64,000 nucleotides of DNA from Streptomyces sp. NBC_00670 (GTDB lineage Bacteria > Actinomycetota > Actinomycetes > Streptomycetales > Streptomycetaceae): the NCBI RefSeq assembly GCF_036226765.1, contig NZ_CP109017.1, positions 4,651,001 through 4,715,000 on the forward strand, read 5' to 3'. This document shows, one piece after another, positions 51,613 to 61,114 of the stretch. The notes beneath the pieces were generated by a model that saw only the letters and a list, made by a program, of their open reading frames with translations, did not search any database and had not been told where the DNA came from. Position numbers and translations under genes: made by a program. Every line of letters begins with the position of its first letter. Position 1 is the stretch's first letter.

Positions 51613-51663
51613 GGAATCGGCCCCCGTTCTGAGCGTATGTGCGCGAGCACTTACTTACTATCT

Positions 51664-51677
51664 AAGTGATATCACTT
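51664..51677. promoter_or_regulatory. Perfect 14-bp palindrome upstream of the SPFH gene
   Basis: AAGTGATATCACTT, 52 bp before the SPFH start. Further AAGTG/CACTT half-sites lie between it and the gene (CACTTACTTA at 51650-51659). It is strikingly AT-rich and probably an operator. Confidence 0.6.
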
Positions 51678-51869
51678 TACCCATCCGGGCAACCCTTCAC
51701 CCGCGCCCGCCGTCGGTTTCTTCGGACGGGTGCTGATTGTCACGTCCGATTAGAGGCGGAAGGACCGTATTTGACGGCCCGGTGTCACATCGTGCGGTGT
51801 TAGCTTTCGGAGCTGACTTGTGCGACGAACCTGTGTGACCGACGAGAGCGAAGCGGAGCGGATCTACTC

Positions 51870-54323
51870 ATGGGACGAGCGGAAGAGAGACGAGCGCGGC
51901 AGCGCGGCGGCCGCCGCGCGGCTCCCCCCAACCGCTCGGCGCAGGCCCGCGAGGCCTCGTCGCCGTCCACGGCGGGTTCGGCGTCGGGCTCAGCAGCGGG
52001 CTCGGAGGCGGGCTCCGCGGCCGACTCCCCGGTGGGGGGCCGCGCCGCGGCCCGCCGGGCCGCCAAGGGCCGGGGCAAGGGCGGCCGGGCCGCCAAGAAC
52101 GCCGGGAAGGGCCGCATACGCCGCCTCTTCACCTGGAAGAAGGTCCTCGGCACGTTCCTCGGCGTCTGCCTGCTCGGCATCGGCGCGTTCGTCGTGATGT
52201 ACATGATGATCCAGATCCCCGAGGGGAACGCCGCCGCCCAGCTGCAGAGCAACATCTACAAGTACAGCGACGGCAAGATGCTCACCCGCAAGGGCGACGT
52301 CAACCGCGAGGAAGTGGACCTGTCGGACATCCCGAAGCAGGTCCAGAAGACGTTCGTCGCCGCCGAGAACAAGAGCTTCTACAACGACGGCGGCGTCGAC
52401 CTCAAGGGCACCGCCCGCGGTCTGCTCAACACCGTCCGCGGCAGGGGCGCGCAGGGTGGTTCGACCATCACCCAGCAGTACGTCAAGAACTACTACCTGA
52501 CGCAGGACCAGACGGTCACCCGCAAGCTCAAGGAACTGGTCATCTCGCTGAAGCTGGACCGGGAGAAGTCCAAGGACTACATCCTCGCCGGCTACATCAA
52601 CACCAGTTACTACGGCCGCGGCGCCTACGGCATCCAGGCCGCCGCGCAGGCGTACTACCGCGTCGACGCCAAGGACCTCTCGGTCGACCAGGGCGCCTAT
52701 CTCGCCGCGCTGCTCCAGGCGCCGAGCCAGTACGACTGGGCGGTCGCCACCGACACCGGCAAGAAGCTGGTCAAGGCCCGCTGGAACTACGTCCTCGACA
52801 ACATGGTCGAGGAGGGCTGGCTGGACAAGGGCAAGCGCGACGCGTTGACGTTCCCGACGCCCAAGGACCCCAAGGCCGCCCCCGGCATGGAGGGCCAGAC
52901 CGGTTATCTGGTGAACCTCGCCAACGCGCAGCTCGAGCGGCAGCTGATGAAGGAGCAGAACCTCACCCAGTCCGAGGCGGCGGCGAAGGTCGAGAACCAG
53001 GGCTGGACCATCACCCTGAACATCGACAGCAAGAAGCAGGCCGAGCTGGAGAAGGCGGTCAAGTCCCAGCTCACCAGCAAGCTCGACAAGAAGAAACGCA
53101 AGGTCGACGGTGACGTACAGGCCGGCGCCGTGTCCGTCGATCCGAAGACCGGCAAGGTCCTCGCGCTGTACGGCGGCATCGACTACGTCAAGCACTTCAC
53201 CAACAACGCGACCCGCACGGACTACCAGCCCGCCTCCACCTTCAAGCCGGTCATCCTTGCCGCGGCCCTGGACCAGGGCGCGAAGACCCAGGACGGCAAG
53301 GACATCAACTCCACCACGATCTACGACGGCACCAGCAAGCGTCCGGTCGTGGGCAGCGCCATCGGCTTCGCCCCGGAGAACGAGGACGACCACGACTACG
53401 GCGACATCACCGTGCAGACGGCGATGAACGAGTCCGTCAACTCGGTCTTCGCGCAGATGGGTGTGGATGTCGGCATGGACAACGTGCTGAAGACCGCGGG
53501 CGATCTGGGCATGGACACCGACGGCCTGAAGGCGGTCCCCGCCCAGACCCTCGGCTCGATGGGCGCGAGCCCGCTGGAGATGGCCGGCGTCTACGCGACC
53601 CTGGACAACCACGGCAAGAAGGTCACGCCGTCGATCCTGAAGTCCGTGGAGCACAAGGACCAGGTGGTCGACCTGCCCGACCCGATCGGCGACCAGGTGA
53701 TCAGCAAGGTGGCCGCCGACACGGTCACCTCGGTCCTGACCGGCGTGGTCGACGACGGCACGGCCCGCACCTCGGTCCGCGACAACCCCAAGCGCGACGA
53801 CCAGCAGGTGGCCGGCAAGACGGGTACGTCGGACAACAACAAGTCGGCCTGGTTCACCGGCTACACGCCCGGACTGGTCACGTCCGTCGGCCTGTTCGGC
53901 GAGAGCGCCAAGAACCACAGCCAGGTGGCGATGTACGGCGCGGGCGGCCTGCCGCGCGTCAACGGCGGTGGCTATCCCGCGCAGATCTGGGCGGCGTACA
54001 CGTTCGACGCGATGGGCAAGGTCACCAAGTTCGACCTGGACACCAAGGAGGGCGCGGCGGTCGAGAAGACGAGCTCGCCGACGATGAGCAACACGCCGTC
54101 CAACACCCCGTCCAACACGGCATCGAGCGAGCCCCCGGAGTCCGAGTCCCCCGACACGACCACGAGCCCGCCCGCGGGCGGCGACGAGGAGACCTCCAAG
54201 CCCCCCACCACCACGTCACCCCCCTCGAGCCCCAGCAACACGGCGTCCAACGGCGGCGAGGGCGACGACGAGGGAGACGACGAGGGCGGCGGCGGCAACT
54301 TGTTCGGCCAGAACAGAGAGTAA
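51870..54323 (+). CDS. Bifunctional class A penicillin-binding protein
   Basis: 817 residues. A cytosolic Arg/Ala/Ser-rich tail precedes one membrane helix (VLGTFLGVCLLGIGAFVVMYMM, residues 92-113). A GT51 transglycosylase (catalytic Glu166 in AAENKSFYNDGG, GGSTITQQYVKN) and a transpeptidase with Ser456-Lys459 (PASTFK), SVN (522-524) and KTG (650-652) follow. The C-terminus is a Ser/Thr/Pro and Asp/Gly-rich tail of about 90 residues. It polymerises and crosslinks peptidoglycan outside the membrane. Confidence 0.96.
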   Translation: MGRAEERRARQRGGRRAAPPNRSAQAREASSPSTAGSASGSAAGSEAGSAADSPVGGRAAARRAAKGRGKGGRAAKNAGKGRIRRLFTWKKVLGTFLGVCLLGIGAFVVMYMMIQIPEGNAAAQLQSNIYKYSDGKMLTRKGDVNREEVDLSDIPKQVQKTFVAAENKSFYNDGGVDLKGTARGLLNTVRGRGAQGGSTITQQYVKNYYLTQDQTVTRKLKELVISLKLDREKSKDYILAGYINTSYYGRGAYGIQAAAQAYYRVDAKDLSVDQGAYLAALLQAPSQYDWAVATDTGKKLVKARWNYVLDNMVEEGWLDKGKRDALTFPTPKDPKAAPGMEGQTGYLVNLANAQLERQLMKEQNLTQSEAAAKVENQGWTITLNIDSKKQAELEKAVKSQLTSKLDKKKRKVDGDVQAGAVSVDPKTGKVLALYGGIDYVKHFTNNATRTDYQPASTFKPVILAAALDQGAKTQDGKDINSTTIYDGTSKRPVVGSAIGFAPENEDDHDYGDITVQTAMNESVNSVFAQMGVDVGMDNVLKTAGDLGMDTDGLKAVPAQTLGSMGASPLEMAGVYATLDNHGKKVTPSILKSVEHKDQVVDLPDPIGDQVISKVAADTVTSVLTGVVDDGTARTSVRDNPKRDDQQVAGKTGTSDNNKSAWFTGYTPGLVTSVGLFGESAKNHSQVAMYGAGGLPRVNGGGYPAQIWAAYTFDAMGKVTKFDLDTKEGAAVEKTSSPTMSNTPSNTPSNTASSEPPESESPDTTTSPPAGGDEETSKPPTTTSPPSSPSNTASNGGEGDDEGDDEGGGGNLFGQNRE

Positions 54324-54328
54324 GAAAA

Positions 54329-54520
54329 GCGCAGTTCCCCAGCCCCGTTCTCAGGGGCGCGGGGAACTGCGCAAAACGGAGCGAAGCTCCGTAGGGGGGT
54401 CCGGGGGCGATGGGGGTCCCCCCTGCTCATGGGGGTACCCCCTGCTCGAGCGCAGCCGAGAGCTTGGGGGAGAAGTTGAGAGCTTGGGGGAGGGCAGGGG
54501 CGGCGGGGGCGAGACAAACA
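54329..54520. repeat. Composite extragenic palindromic element
   Basis: GCGCAGTTCCCC (54329-54340) pairs with 54361-54372. Then come ACGGAGC-GAA-GCTCCGT (54376-54392), GGGGGTACCCCC, two copies of GAGAGCTTGGGGGAG, and AGGGGCGGCGGGGGCGAG, which matches the outer arm at 44194-44211. It is a second copy of the 44065-44209 family with extra modules, and the terminator for the PBP and phosphatase genes. Confidence 0.75.
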
Positions 54521-54542
54521 AGGGCGCACCCCCGCCAGGGGG

Positions 54543-56681
54543 TCACCCCCGGTTCAGCTCGAACCAGACGACCTTCCCCGTACTGAGCCGCGTCGCCCCC
54601 CACCTCCGCGCCAACCGGTTGACGAGATACAACCCCCGCCCCCCTTCGTCCGTCGCCCGCGCCTGCCGCAACCGCGGCAACTGCGGCACGTCGTCCCCCA
54701 CCTCGCACCGCAGCACATCCGTCCGCAGCAACCGCAACGTGATCGGCCGCGACGCGTACCGCACCGCGTTGGTGACGACCTCACTCACCAGCAGCTCCAC
54801 CGAGTCGGTCAGCTCCTCGAGCCCCCACCGGGACAGCGCCCGCCGGGCCAGCCGCCGGGCCCGGCCCGGCGCGGAGTCCTCGGGCTCCAGGAACCAGTAC
54901 GCGACATCGCTCGGCGCGATCCCGTCGAACCGGGCGGCGAGCAGCGCGATGTCGTCGTCCCGGTCGCCGGGACCGAGCATGTCGAGCACCTCGTCGCACA
55001 GCGCCTCCAGCGGCGGCGGATGGTCGACACCGGTGAGCTGCGCCGTCGTCGCGAGCTTCTCGCGGAGCTGCTCGATACCGGTCCACACGTCCCGCAGCCG
55101 GGACTCCACCAGCCCGTCGGTGTAGAGCAGCAGCGTCGCCCCGGCGGGCGCGTCCAGCTCGACGGCCTCGAAGTCGACGCCGCCCACCCCGATCGGGGCG
55201 CCCGCGGGCACCCGCAGCACCTCCGCCCGGCCGCCCAGATGCAGCAGCACCGGCGGCGGATGCCCGGCGTTGGCGACGGTGATGCGGTGCGCGACCGGGT
55301 CGTAGACCGCGTAGAGGCAGGTCGCCATGCGGTCGGTGCCGAGCCGCTGGGCCTGCTCGTCGAGGTGGTGCAGCACCTCCTGCGGCGGCAGGTCGAGCCC
55401 GGCGAGGGTCTGCGCGGTGGTGCGGAGCTGGCCCATGATCGCCGCGGAGGTCATGGAGTGGCCCATGACGTCGCCGACGACGAGGGCGACCCGGCTGCCG
55501 GGCAGCGGGATCGCGTCGTACCAGTCGCCGCCGACCCGCGCGGTCTCCGCGGCCGGCAGATAGCGCGAGGCCAGCCGCACGCCGGTGCAGCGCGGCAGAT
55601 GCTCGGGGAGCATCGTGCGCTGGAGCTCGTCGGCGATGTAGGCCTCGCGGCCGTACAGGACGGCCTTGTCGATGCCGAGCGCGCTGTGCGTGGCGAGCTG
55701 CGCGGCGACGAGCAGGTCGTCCGCCTCGAACGCGGGGCGCTCGGGGCGGCGCAGGAACAGGGCCGCGCCGATCACCCGGCGGCGGCCGCGCAGCGGGGCG
55801 AGGATCCCGTGCTGCCCGGGCGGGACGGGGAGGTCGTCGCCGAGGAGTTCGGGCAGCGCGTCGGCGGCGCCGGGGGCGTCGGCGAAGACCGGCCGCACCC
55901 CGCGCAGCACCTCGGCGAGCGCGCCGCCGGGGCGCACCTCGCACAGGTCGTTGGTGAGCCCGGCCAGCCCGGAGGACTCCGGCGCGGGTACCGGCAGGAT
56001 GCCGTCCTCCACGTCCCGCTGCTGCGGGATGCGGTCGGTGCGGCGCAGCCGCAGCAGCAGGGGCCCGGTGGGTCGCTCGTCGCCGACGGGCAGCGGGTCG
56101 CGGAGGTAGACGAGGATCGCGTCGGAGAACGTCGGCACGGTGGCCCGGCACAGCCCCATGACGATCTCGTCGAGGTCGATGCCGCGGGCGATCCGGCGGG
56201 TCGCGGCGCCGACGAAGCGCAGCCGGTCGCCGTCCCGGCGCATCGGCATCGGGCCGTGCGGCGGCGCCGTCTGCCCCGTGCGGCGCTCCAGGCCGCCGGG
56301 CGTGGCGGGGGCGGCGGAGGTGCGCTCCTGGTCGCCGCCGCCGGGCTGTACGGGGATGGAGTCCGGCGTGGGGCGCGGGCGGTGCGGTCCGGGCTCCTCG
56401 GCGGCCGGCTGGGAGTGCTCGGGGCCGTCGTCCACCGGCAGCGGCGTGCCGGACGGCCGGGACGGGCCGCCGCCCTGGCCGCCGGCCGAGGCCTGCGACG
56501 CCGGTAGGGGGGTCACGGGCGTCCCGGGTGCTTCGGCGAGGGGGTCGCCCTCGCCGAACGGGCCGGGGGCGGCGGGGACACGCGGGAGCGCCCCGCGGGG
56601 GTCCGCGGGGCCGGCGCCCGGCTGGGGCGCGGGGACGGCTCCCGGCTGGGGCCGCTCATGGGATGTGGGCTGCTCCGTCAC
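54543..56681 (-). CDS. SpoIIE-type PP2C phosphatase with GAF and anti-sigma-like ATPase domains
   Basis: 712 residues. The first 150 are a disordered Pro/Gly-rich region, followed by a GAF-like sensor (RIARGIDLDEIVMGLCRATVPTFSDAILVYL onward). The SpoIIE/PP2C phosphatase has VGGDWYDAIPL, VGDVMGHSM and LYTDGLVESR metal motifs. The C-terminal HATPase_c has SEVVTNAVRYAS and DEGGRGLYLVNRLARRWG. Streptomyces use such proteins in partner-switching control of sigma factors. The GTG at 56681 is the assumed start; a later start inside the disordered region is possible. Confidence 0.9.
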   Translation of the reverse strand: MTEQPTSHERPQPGAVPAPQPGAGPADPRGALPRVPAAPGPFGEGDPLAEAPGTPVTPLPASQASAGGQGGGPSRPSGTPLPVDDGPEHSQPAAEEPGPHRPRPTPDSIPVQPGGGDQERTSAAPATPGGLERRTGQTAPPHGPMPMRRDGDRLRFVGAATRRIARGIDLDEIVMGLCRATVPTFSDAILVYLRDPLPVGDERPTGPLLLRLRRTDRIPQQRDVEDGILPVPAPESSGLAGLTNDLCEVRPGGALAEVLRGVRPVFADAPGAADALPELLGDDLPVPPGQHGILAPLRGRRRVIGAALFLRRPERPAFEADDLLVAAQLATHSALGIDKAVLYGREAYIADELQRTMLPEHLPRCTGVRLASRYLPAAETARVGGDWYDAIPLPGSRVALVVGDVMGHSMTSAAIMGQLRTTAQTLAGLDLPPQEVLHHLDEQAQRLGTDRMATCLYAVYDPVAHRITVANAGHPPPVLLHLGGRAEVLRVPAGAPIGVGGVDFEAVELDAPAGATLLLYTDGLVESRLRDVWTGIEQLREKLATTAQLTGVDHPPPLEALCDEVLDMLGPGDRDDDIALLAARFDGIAPSDVAYWFLEPEDSAPGRARRLARRALSRWGLEELTDSVELLVSEVVTNAVRYASRPITLRLLRTDVLRCEVGDDVPQLPRLRQARATDEGGRGLYLVNRLARRWGATRLSTGKVVWFELNRG

Positions 56682-57001
56682 GCGTGTCGAATCCGTCCGT
56701 CGGGGGCTGAGCGCCGCGCGTGCAGTTCGTGCCGCAGAATTCCGGATACCCGCGACACCGGGTCGCGGAACAGGGTTCCCGCGTGCTCAGGGGCCGTTCT
56801 CGCCACACCACCGTACGACCGGCCGACGCTCCCGCCGGCATCTTCCTCGTACCCCTCGCTCACGTCCTGCCGCCCCTCGGTGACGTATGGTCAGGCCCGG
56901 CGCCCGCCGCGCGAGTTGCCGTGGTGCGCCCCTGCGGAGGACGATCCTACGGTTGCGCCTCGGGGGCGCAACAAGGGTCTCATGCGCCCGCGCGCAAGGA
57001 C
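56682..57001. other. Intergenic region upstream of the phosphatase gene
   Basis: About 320 bp with no supported gene; several open frames here are GC-bias artefacts. No clear promoter for the phosphatase gene was recognised. Confidence 0.35.
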
Positions 57002-57136
57002 ATGCGGTCCCGGACGCGACGTGCGCGCCGGTGTGCGCGTCCCGACACGCGGTTCCAGATGCGGCCCGTACGCCGGTGCGCGGGCGCGGACCTGCGGTTC
57101 CGGACGCGACCTGCGCGCCGCTGTGCGGGCCCGTGC
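57002..57136. repeat. Three imperfect 45-bp tandem repeats
   Basis: Units at about 57002-57046, 57047-57091 and 57092-57136, each with a GCGGTTCCGGACGCGAC-type core followed by GCGCCGGTGTGCG. The 45-bp period keeps a frame (HAVPDATCAPVCASR-like units), but no good start was found, so coding is doubtful. Confidence 0.7.
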
Positions 57137-57145
57137 GGGCCGTCC

Positions 57146-57838
57146 TCACCGGGCCGCCGGGGCGGGCGTACGGTCCCAGTCGTCCGGCAGCGCCGGTACC
57201 GGCCAGGCGGGGTCCGGGCGCCAGTGCTCCCAGCCGTCCGTGAACGGTGCGCCCCACGCCTGCACCCTCTCCTGCGCCGCCCGGCCGGCCTCCCGCACCC
57301 GGTCGGCGTCCGCCGCGTCCAGCAGGCCGTCCCGCAGGGCCTGCGCGAACTCGTCCTCGTCGCGCCAGCCCCAGCTGCGGTCCGGGTAGACGCACAGGTC
57401 CAGGAAATGGTCCTCGGAGTCCACACCGCCGGACCAACGGGTCAGCGGCTCCTCCAGATTGACGTACCAGTTCTTGAACCGCCAGCCCGGCTCCCAGAAC
57501 AGCCACACCGACCAGGGCTCACCGGGCCGGGCCAGCTTGAGCACGCCGGTGCCGAACCAGCGGCCGCGGTGGGTGGTGCGGGGCGTGGTGTACCGGGTGG
57601 CCAGGGGCTCCAGGTGCACGGGCCTGCCGTCCGCGAGGGCGGGCCGGACGCACTCGGTGCCGGCCGCCAGCCAGACGGCGAGCAGTTCCTCGTCGTCCCG
57701 CACGACGGTGACGGGCCGGGCGATGTGAACACGGTCCCCGCCGTTCTCGCGATACCGCCACAGAATGGGCGTCCCGGTCTCCCACCGGGGCACCCCGGCA
57801 CCCCGCTCCGTCTGCCTTACGGCTCCGTCCTCTGCCAT
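57146..57838 (-). CDS. DUF402 domain protein
   Basis: 230 residues. The DUF402 (FomD/ntdp-like) region contains HIARPVTVVRDDEELLAVWLAAGTE, WFGTGVLKLARPGEPWSVWLFWEPGWRFKNWYVNLEEPL and SEDHFLDLCVYPDRSWGWRDEDEF with the conserved acidic metal ligands. Family members hydrolyse nucleotides or nucleotide-linked phosphonates. ATG 57838 lies 6 nt after a TAGTAT -10 box. Confidence 0.85.
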   Translation of the reverse strand: MAEDGAVRQTERGAGVPRWETGTPILWRYRENGGDRVHIARPVTVVRDDEELLAVWLAAGTECVRPALADGRPVHLEPLATRYTTPRTTHRGRWFGTGVLKLARPGEPWSVWLFWEPGWRFKNWYVNLEEPLTRWSGGVDSEDHFLDLCVYPDRSWGWRDEDEFAQALRDGLLDAADADRVREAGRAAQERVQAWGAPFTDGWEHWRPDPAWPVPALPDDWDRTPAPAAR

Positions 57839-57844
57839 GCGGAA

Positions 57845-57850
57845 ATACTA
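57845..57850 (-). promoter_or_regulatory. -10 box for leaderless DUF402 mRNA
   Basis: TAGTAT on the minus strand, 6 nt (TTCCGC) before the ATG at 57838. A CGCCCCT-C-AGGGGCG hairpin, likely the fumC terminator, lies next to it. Confidence 0.55.
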
Positions 57851-57879
57851 GGCGCGCCCCTCAGGGGCGCGGGGAACCG

Positions 57880-59337
57880 CTAGGGACGGGTCATCCGGAG
57901 TACGTCGAGCGCCTCGTCCAACTGCTCCGCCGTCAGCACGCCCCGCTCCACATACCCCCCCTCCTCCACGACCTCCCGAATCGTCTTCCGCTCGGCCAAG
58001 GACCTCTTGGCCACCTTCGCCGCCTCCTCGTACCCCAGGTACTTGTTCAACGGCGTCACCACCGACGGCGAGGACTCCGCGTACTCCCGCGCCCGCTCCC
58101 GGTGCGCCACGATCCCGTCCACCGTCCGGTCCGCAAGGAGCCGCGCCACGTTCGCCAGCAGCCGCACCGACTCCAGCACGTTCTTCGCGATGACCGGCAG
58201 CATCACGTTCAGCTCGAAGTTGCCCGCGGCCCCGGCCGCCGCGACCGTCGCGTCGTTGCCGGTCACCTGCGCCGCGACCATCAGCACGGCCTCGGGAATG
58301 ACCGGATTCACCTTCCCCGGCATGATCGAGGACCCCGGCTGCAGATCGGGCAGGCTGATCTCGGCCAGCCCGGTGCGCGGCCCGGAGGACATCCACCGCA
58401 GATCGTTGGCGATCTTCGTCAGGCCGACGGCGATGGTCCGCAGCTGCCCGCTGGTCTCGACGACGCCGTCCCGCGCGCCCTGCGCCTCGAAGTGGTTGCG
58501 CGCCTCGGTGAGCGGCAGCCCGGTGGCCCGGGCGACCTCGGCGATGACGGCGGCGGAGAAGCCGGGCGGGGTGTTGATGCCGGTGCCCACCGCCGTACCG
58601 CCCAGCGGCAGCTCGGCCAGCCGGGGGAGCGAGGCGCTCAGCCGCTCCACCCCGTACCGCACCTGCGCCGCGTACCCGCCGAACTCCTGGCCGAGCGTGA
58701 CGGGCGTGGCGTCCATCAGATGCGTACGGCCGGACTTCACCACGTCCGCGAACTCCTCCGCCTTGCGCTCCAGCGAGGCGGCCAGGTGTTCGAGCGCGGG
58801 GATGAGGTCCCGGGTCACGGCCGCGGTGGCCGCGATGTGCAGGGAGGAGGGGAAGACGTCGTTGGAGGACTGCGAGGCGTTGACGTGGTCGTTGGGGTGC
58901 ACGTCCCGGCCCAGTCGCTCGGTGGCGAGAGTGGCGATGACCTCGTTGGTGTTCATGTTCGACGAGGTCCCGGAGCCGGTCTGGAACACGTCGACCGGGA
59001 AGTGCTCGTCCCAGCGCCCCTCGGCGACCTCGGCGGCGGCGTCCGCGATGGCCTGCGCCACGTCCTTGTCGACGACCCCGAGCTCCGCGTTCACCTTGGC
59101 CGCGGCGCCCTTGATGCGGGCCAGCGCCTCGATGTGGGCGCGCTCGATGCGCTGCCCGGAGACGGGGAAGTTCTCCACGGCCCGCTGGGTCTGCGCCCGC
59201 CACTTCGCCCGGGCGGGCACGCGGACCTCGCCCATGGAGTCGTGCTCGATGCGGTAGTCGCGGCCGTCGTCCTGGTTGCTGTCGTCCCGGCTGCCGTCGT
59301 CCTGGTTGCCGTGGTCAGCAGTGTGCGTCGTCGTCAT
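57880..59337 (-). CDS. fumC: Fumarate hydratase, class II
   Basis: A 485-residue oxygen-stable fumarase of the TCA cycle. Superfamily signature GSSIMPGKVNP, substrate motifs TGSGTSSNMNTNEV, HPNDHVNASQSSNDVFPS and SGRTHLMDATPVTLGQEFGGYA. The N-terminus carries an odd Asp/Gln-rich extension of about 27 residues with an internal 30-nt DNA repeat; GGAGG 9 nt before ATG 59337 supports this start. A class I fumarase lies 3.4 kb away. Confidence 0.95.
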   Translation of the reverse strand: MTTTHTADHGNQDDGSRDDSNQDDGRDYRIEHDSMGEVRVPARAKWRAQTQRAVENFPVSGQRIERAHIEALARIKGAAAKVNAELGVVDKDVAQAIADAAAEVAEGRWDEHFPVDVFQTGSGTSSNMNTNEVIATLATERLGRDVHPNDHVNASQSSNDVFPSSLHIAATAAVTRDLIPALEHLAASLERKAEEFADVVKSGRTHLMDATPVTLGQEFGGYAAQVRYGVERLSASLPRLAELPLGGTAVGTGINTPPGFSAAVIAEVARATGLPLTEARNHFEAQGARDGVVETSGQLRTIAVGLTKIANDLRWMSSGPRTGLAEISLPDLQPGSSIMPGKVNPVIPEAVLMVAAQVTGNDATVAAAGAAGNFELNVMLPVIAKNVLESVRLLANVARLLADRTVDGIVAHRERAREYAESSPSVVTPLNKYLGYEEAAKVAKRSLAERKTIREVVEEGGYVERGVLTAEQLDEALDVLRMTRP

Positions 59338-59416
59338 CGTCGTCGTACCTCCGAAGAACGTGAGCGTGCGCGGAACGCGGCGGTATTCCCGGGGAGCATG
59401 ACGCGGACGGCCGGGC

Positions 59417-59950
59417 TCACGCCATCTTGAGCGACTTCACCATCTCGGCGAGGCGGGTGAACGAGGCCGTGCCCGTGACCACCGTCGTCGCGCCCTTGTC
59501 GTCCTCGTCCTTGAGGACGAGCGCGTCGTAGCGGCCGCCGGTGTAGTGCTGCCAGGTGCGGCCGCCGATCTCCTGGGTGGTCTTCGTGGCCTGGGAGCCC
59601 TGGCTGGCCTCGTCGATGAACAGGGCCGCCTTCTGAGTCGACTGCTCGATCGCCACGTATTGACCCTTCGGATCCTGGAAACCCAGGTGCCAGTGGTCGA
59701 AGGAGGTGCCGTCGAACCGGACCGAGGTCGCCTTCCAGCTCGCGGACAGTCCGCCGTCGGGCGCGGCGACGGGATACGAGGCCGCGCGCCGGGCGGTGAG
59801 GAGCTCCACGTCGTAGCTCACCCGCTTGACGTCGGGCTTCGAGTCGTCGTGCGGGATGAAGAGGTAGATGACTCCCGCCATCAGCCCGATGAGGGCCAGG
59901 GAGAGGATCATGTCCCGGACCGTCTTCTGCTTGCCGTTCGTACCTGCCAC
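59417..59950 (-). CDS. DUF4245 single-span membrane protein
   Basis: 177 residues. A short cytosolic N-terminus, one helix (MILSLALIGLMAGVIYLFIP) and an extracellular domain with the DUF4245 pattern (YPVAAPDGGLSASWKATSVRFDG, WHLGFQDPKGQYVAIEQS). Function unknown; it is conserved next to fumC and glpX in actinobacteria. GTG 59950 lies 6 nt after GACGAT, a weak -10 box. Confidence 0.85.
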   Translation of the reverse strand: MAGTNGKQKTVRDMILSLALIGLMAGVIYLFIPHDDSKPDVKRVSYDVELLTARRAASYPVAAPDGGLSASWKATSVRFDGTSFDHWHLGFQDPKGQYVAIEQSTQKAALFIDEASQGSQATKTTQEIGGRTWQHYTGGRYDALVLKDEDDKGATTVVTGTASFTRLAEMVKSLKMA

Positions 59951-60076
59951 GCCTCTATCGTCGCAGGTACCCGGGCCCGCTCATCCGTGGGGCCCCCTGC
60001 TCATTCTGCTCACCTGGGGATACAGTCGGACCCATACCCTCATCCGGCCGTCGCCGTATCAGAAAGGTGCGCTCCG

Positions 60077-61114
60077 ATGACCGAGAACCACCATCACCTG
60101 CCGTCCGAGCTCGAGGTTCCCTCCGAGGCGCCCGACCGCAACCTCGCCCTGGAGCTGGTCCGGGTCACCGAGGCCGCGGCCATGGCCGCGGGCCGCTGGG
60201 TCGGCCGCGGCGAGAAGAACGGGGCCGACGGCGCGGCCGTGCGCGCGATGCGCACCCTCGTCTCGACCGTCTCGATGAACGGCGTCGTCGTCATCGGCGA
60301 AGGCGAGAAGGACGAGGCCCCGATGCTGTTCAACGGGGAGCACGTCGGCGACGGGACCGGCCCCGAGTGCGACATCGCCGTCGACCCGATCGACGGCACC
60401 ACGCTGACCGCCGGGGGCATGCCCAACGCCATCGCGGTGCTCGCCGCCGCCGACCGCGGCACGATGTTCGACCCGTCCGCCGTCTTCTACATGGACAAGC
60501 TGGTCACCGGCCCCGAGGCCGCCGACTACGTCGACATCAACGCCCCCGTGCCGGTCAACATCCGCCGGGTCGCCAAGGCGAAGAACTCCACGCCGGAGGA
60601 CGTCACCGTCGTCATCCTCGACCGGCCGCGCCACGCGGGCCTGATCGAGGAGGTACGGGCCACCGGCGCGCGCATCAAGCTGATCTCCGACGGCGACGTG
60701 GCCGGCTCCATCCTCGCGCTGCGCGAGGGCACCGGCATCGACCTGCTGCTGGGCGTGGGCGGCACGCCCGAGGGCATCATCTCGGCCTGTGCGGTCAAGT
60801 GCCTGGGCGGCACCATCCAGGGCAAGCTGTGGCCCAAGGACGACGACGAACGGCAGCGGGCCCTCGACGCCGGGCACGACCTGGACCGGGTCCTGACCAC
60901 GGACGACCTCGTCTCCGGCGAGAACGTCTTCTTCGTCGCCACGGGCATCACCGACGGCGAACTGCTGCGCGGGGTCCGCTACCGCTCGGAGACGGCCACG
61001 ACGGACTCCATCGTCATGCGGTCCAAGTCCGGCACGGTGCGGCGGATCGACTCCGTCCACCGCCTGAGCAAGCTCCGGGCGTACTCGGCGATCGACTTCG
61101 ATCGCGGGATGTAG
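60077..61114 (+). CDS. glpX: Fructose-1,6-bisphosphatase, class II
   Basis: A 345-residue GlpX-type FBPase, the gluconeogenic step after PEPCK supplies PEP. Motifs are VVIGEGEKDEAPMLFNGE, DIAVDPIDGTTLTAGG (metal-binding DPIDGTT), LISDGDVAGSI and GVGGTPEGIISACAVKCLGG. ATG 60077 has AGAAAGG upstream. It is divergent from DUF4245 with a 126-bp gap. Confidence 0.96.
   Translation: MTENHHHLPSELEVPSEAPDRNLALELVRVTEAAAMAAGRWVGRGEKNGADGAAVRAMRTLVSTVSMNGVVVIGEGEKDEAPMLFNGEHVGDGTGPECDIAVDPIDGTTLTAGGMPNAIAVLAAADRGTMFDPSAVFYMDKLVTGPEAADYVDINAPVPVNIRRVAKAKNSTPEDVTVVILDRPRHAGLIEEVRATGARIKLISDGDVAGSILALREGTGIDLLLGVGGTPEGIISACAVKCLGGTIQGKLWPKDDDERQRALDAGHDLDRVLTTDDLVSGENVFFVATGITDGELLRGVRYRSETATTDSIVMRSKSGTVRRIDSVHRLSKLRAYSAIDFDRGM

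Noticed and set aside
51990..53918. 642-codon open frame antisense to the penicillin-binding protein
   Set aside because: The sense strand has all GT51 and transpeptidase motifs. The antisense frame is a Val/Leu/Asp-rich shadow.
56887..57243. 118-codon frame containing the 45-bp repeats
   Set aside because: No ribosome binding site or leaderless box, and it runs into the DUF402 gene on the other strand; treated as a repeat instead.
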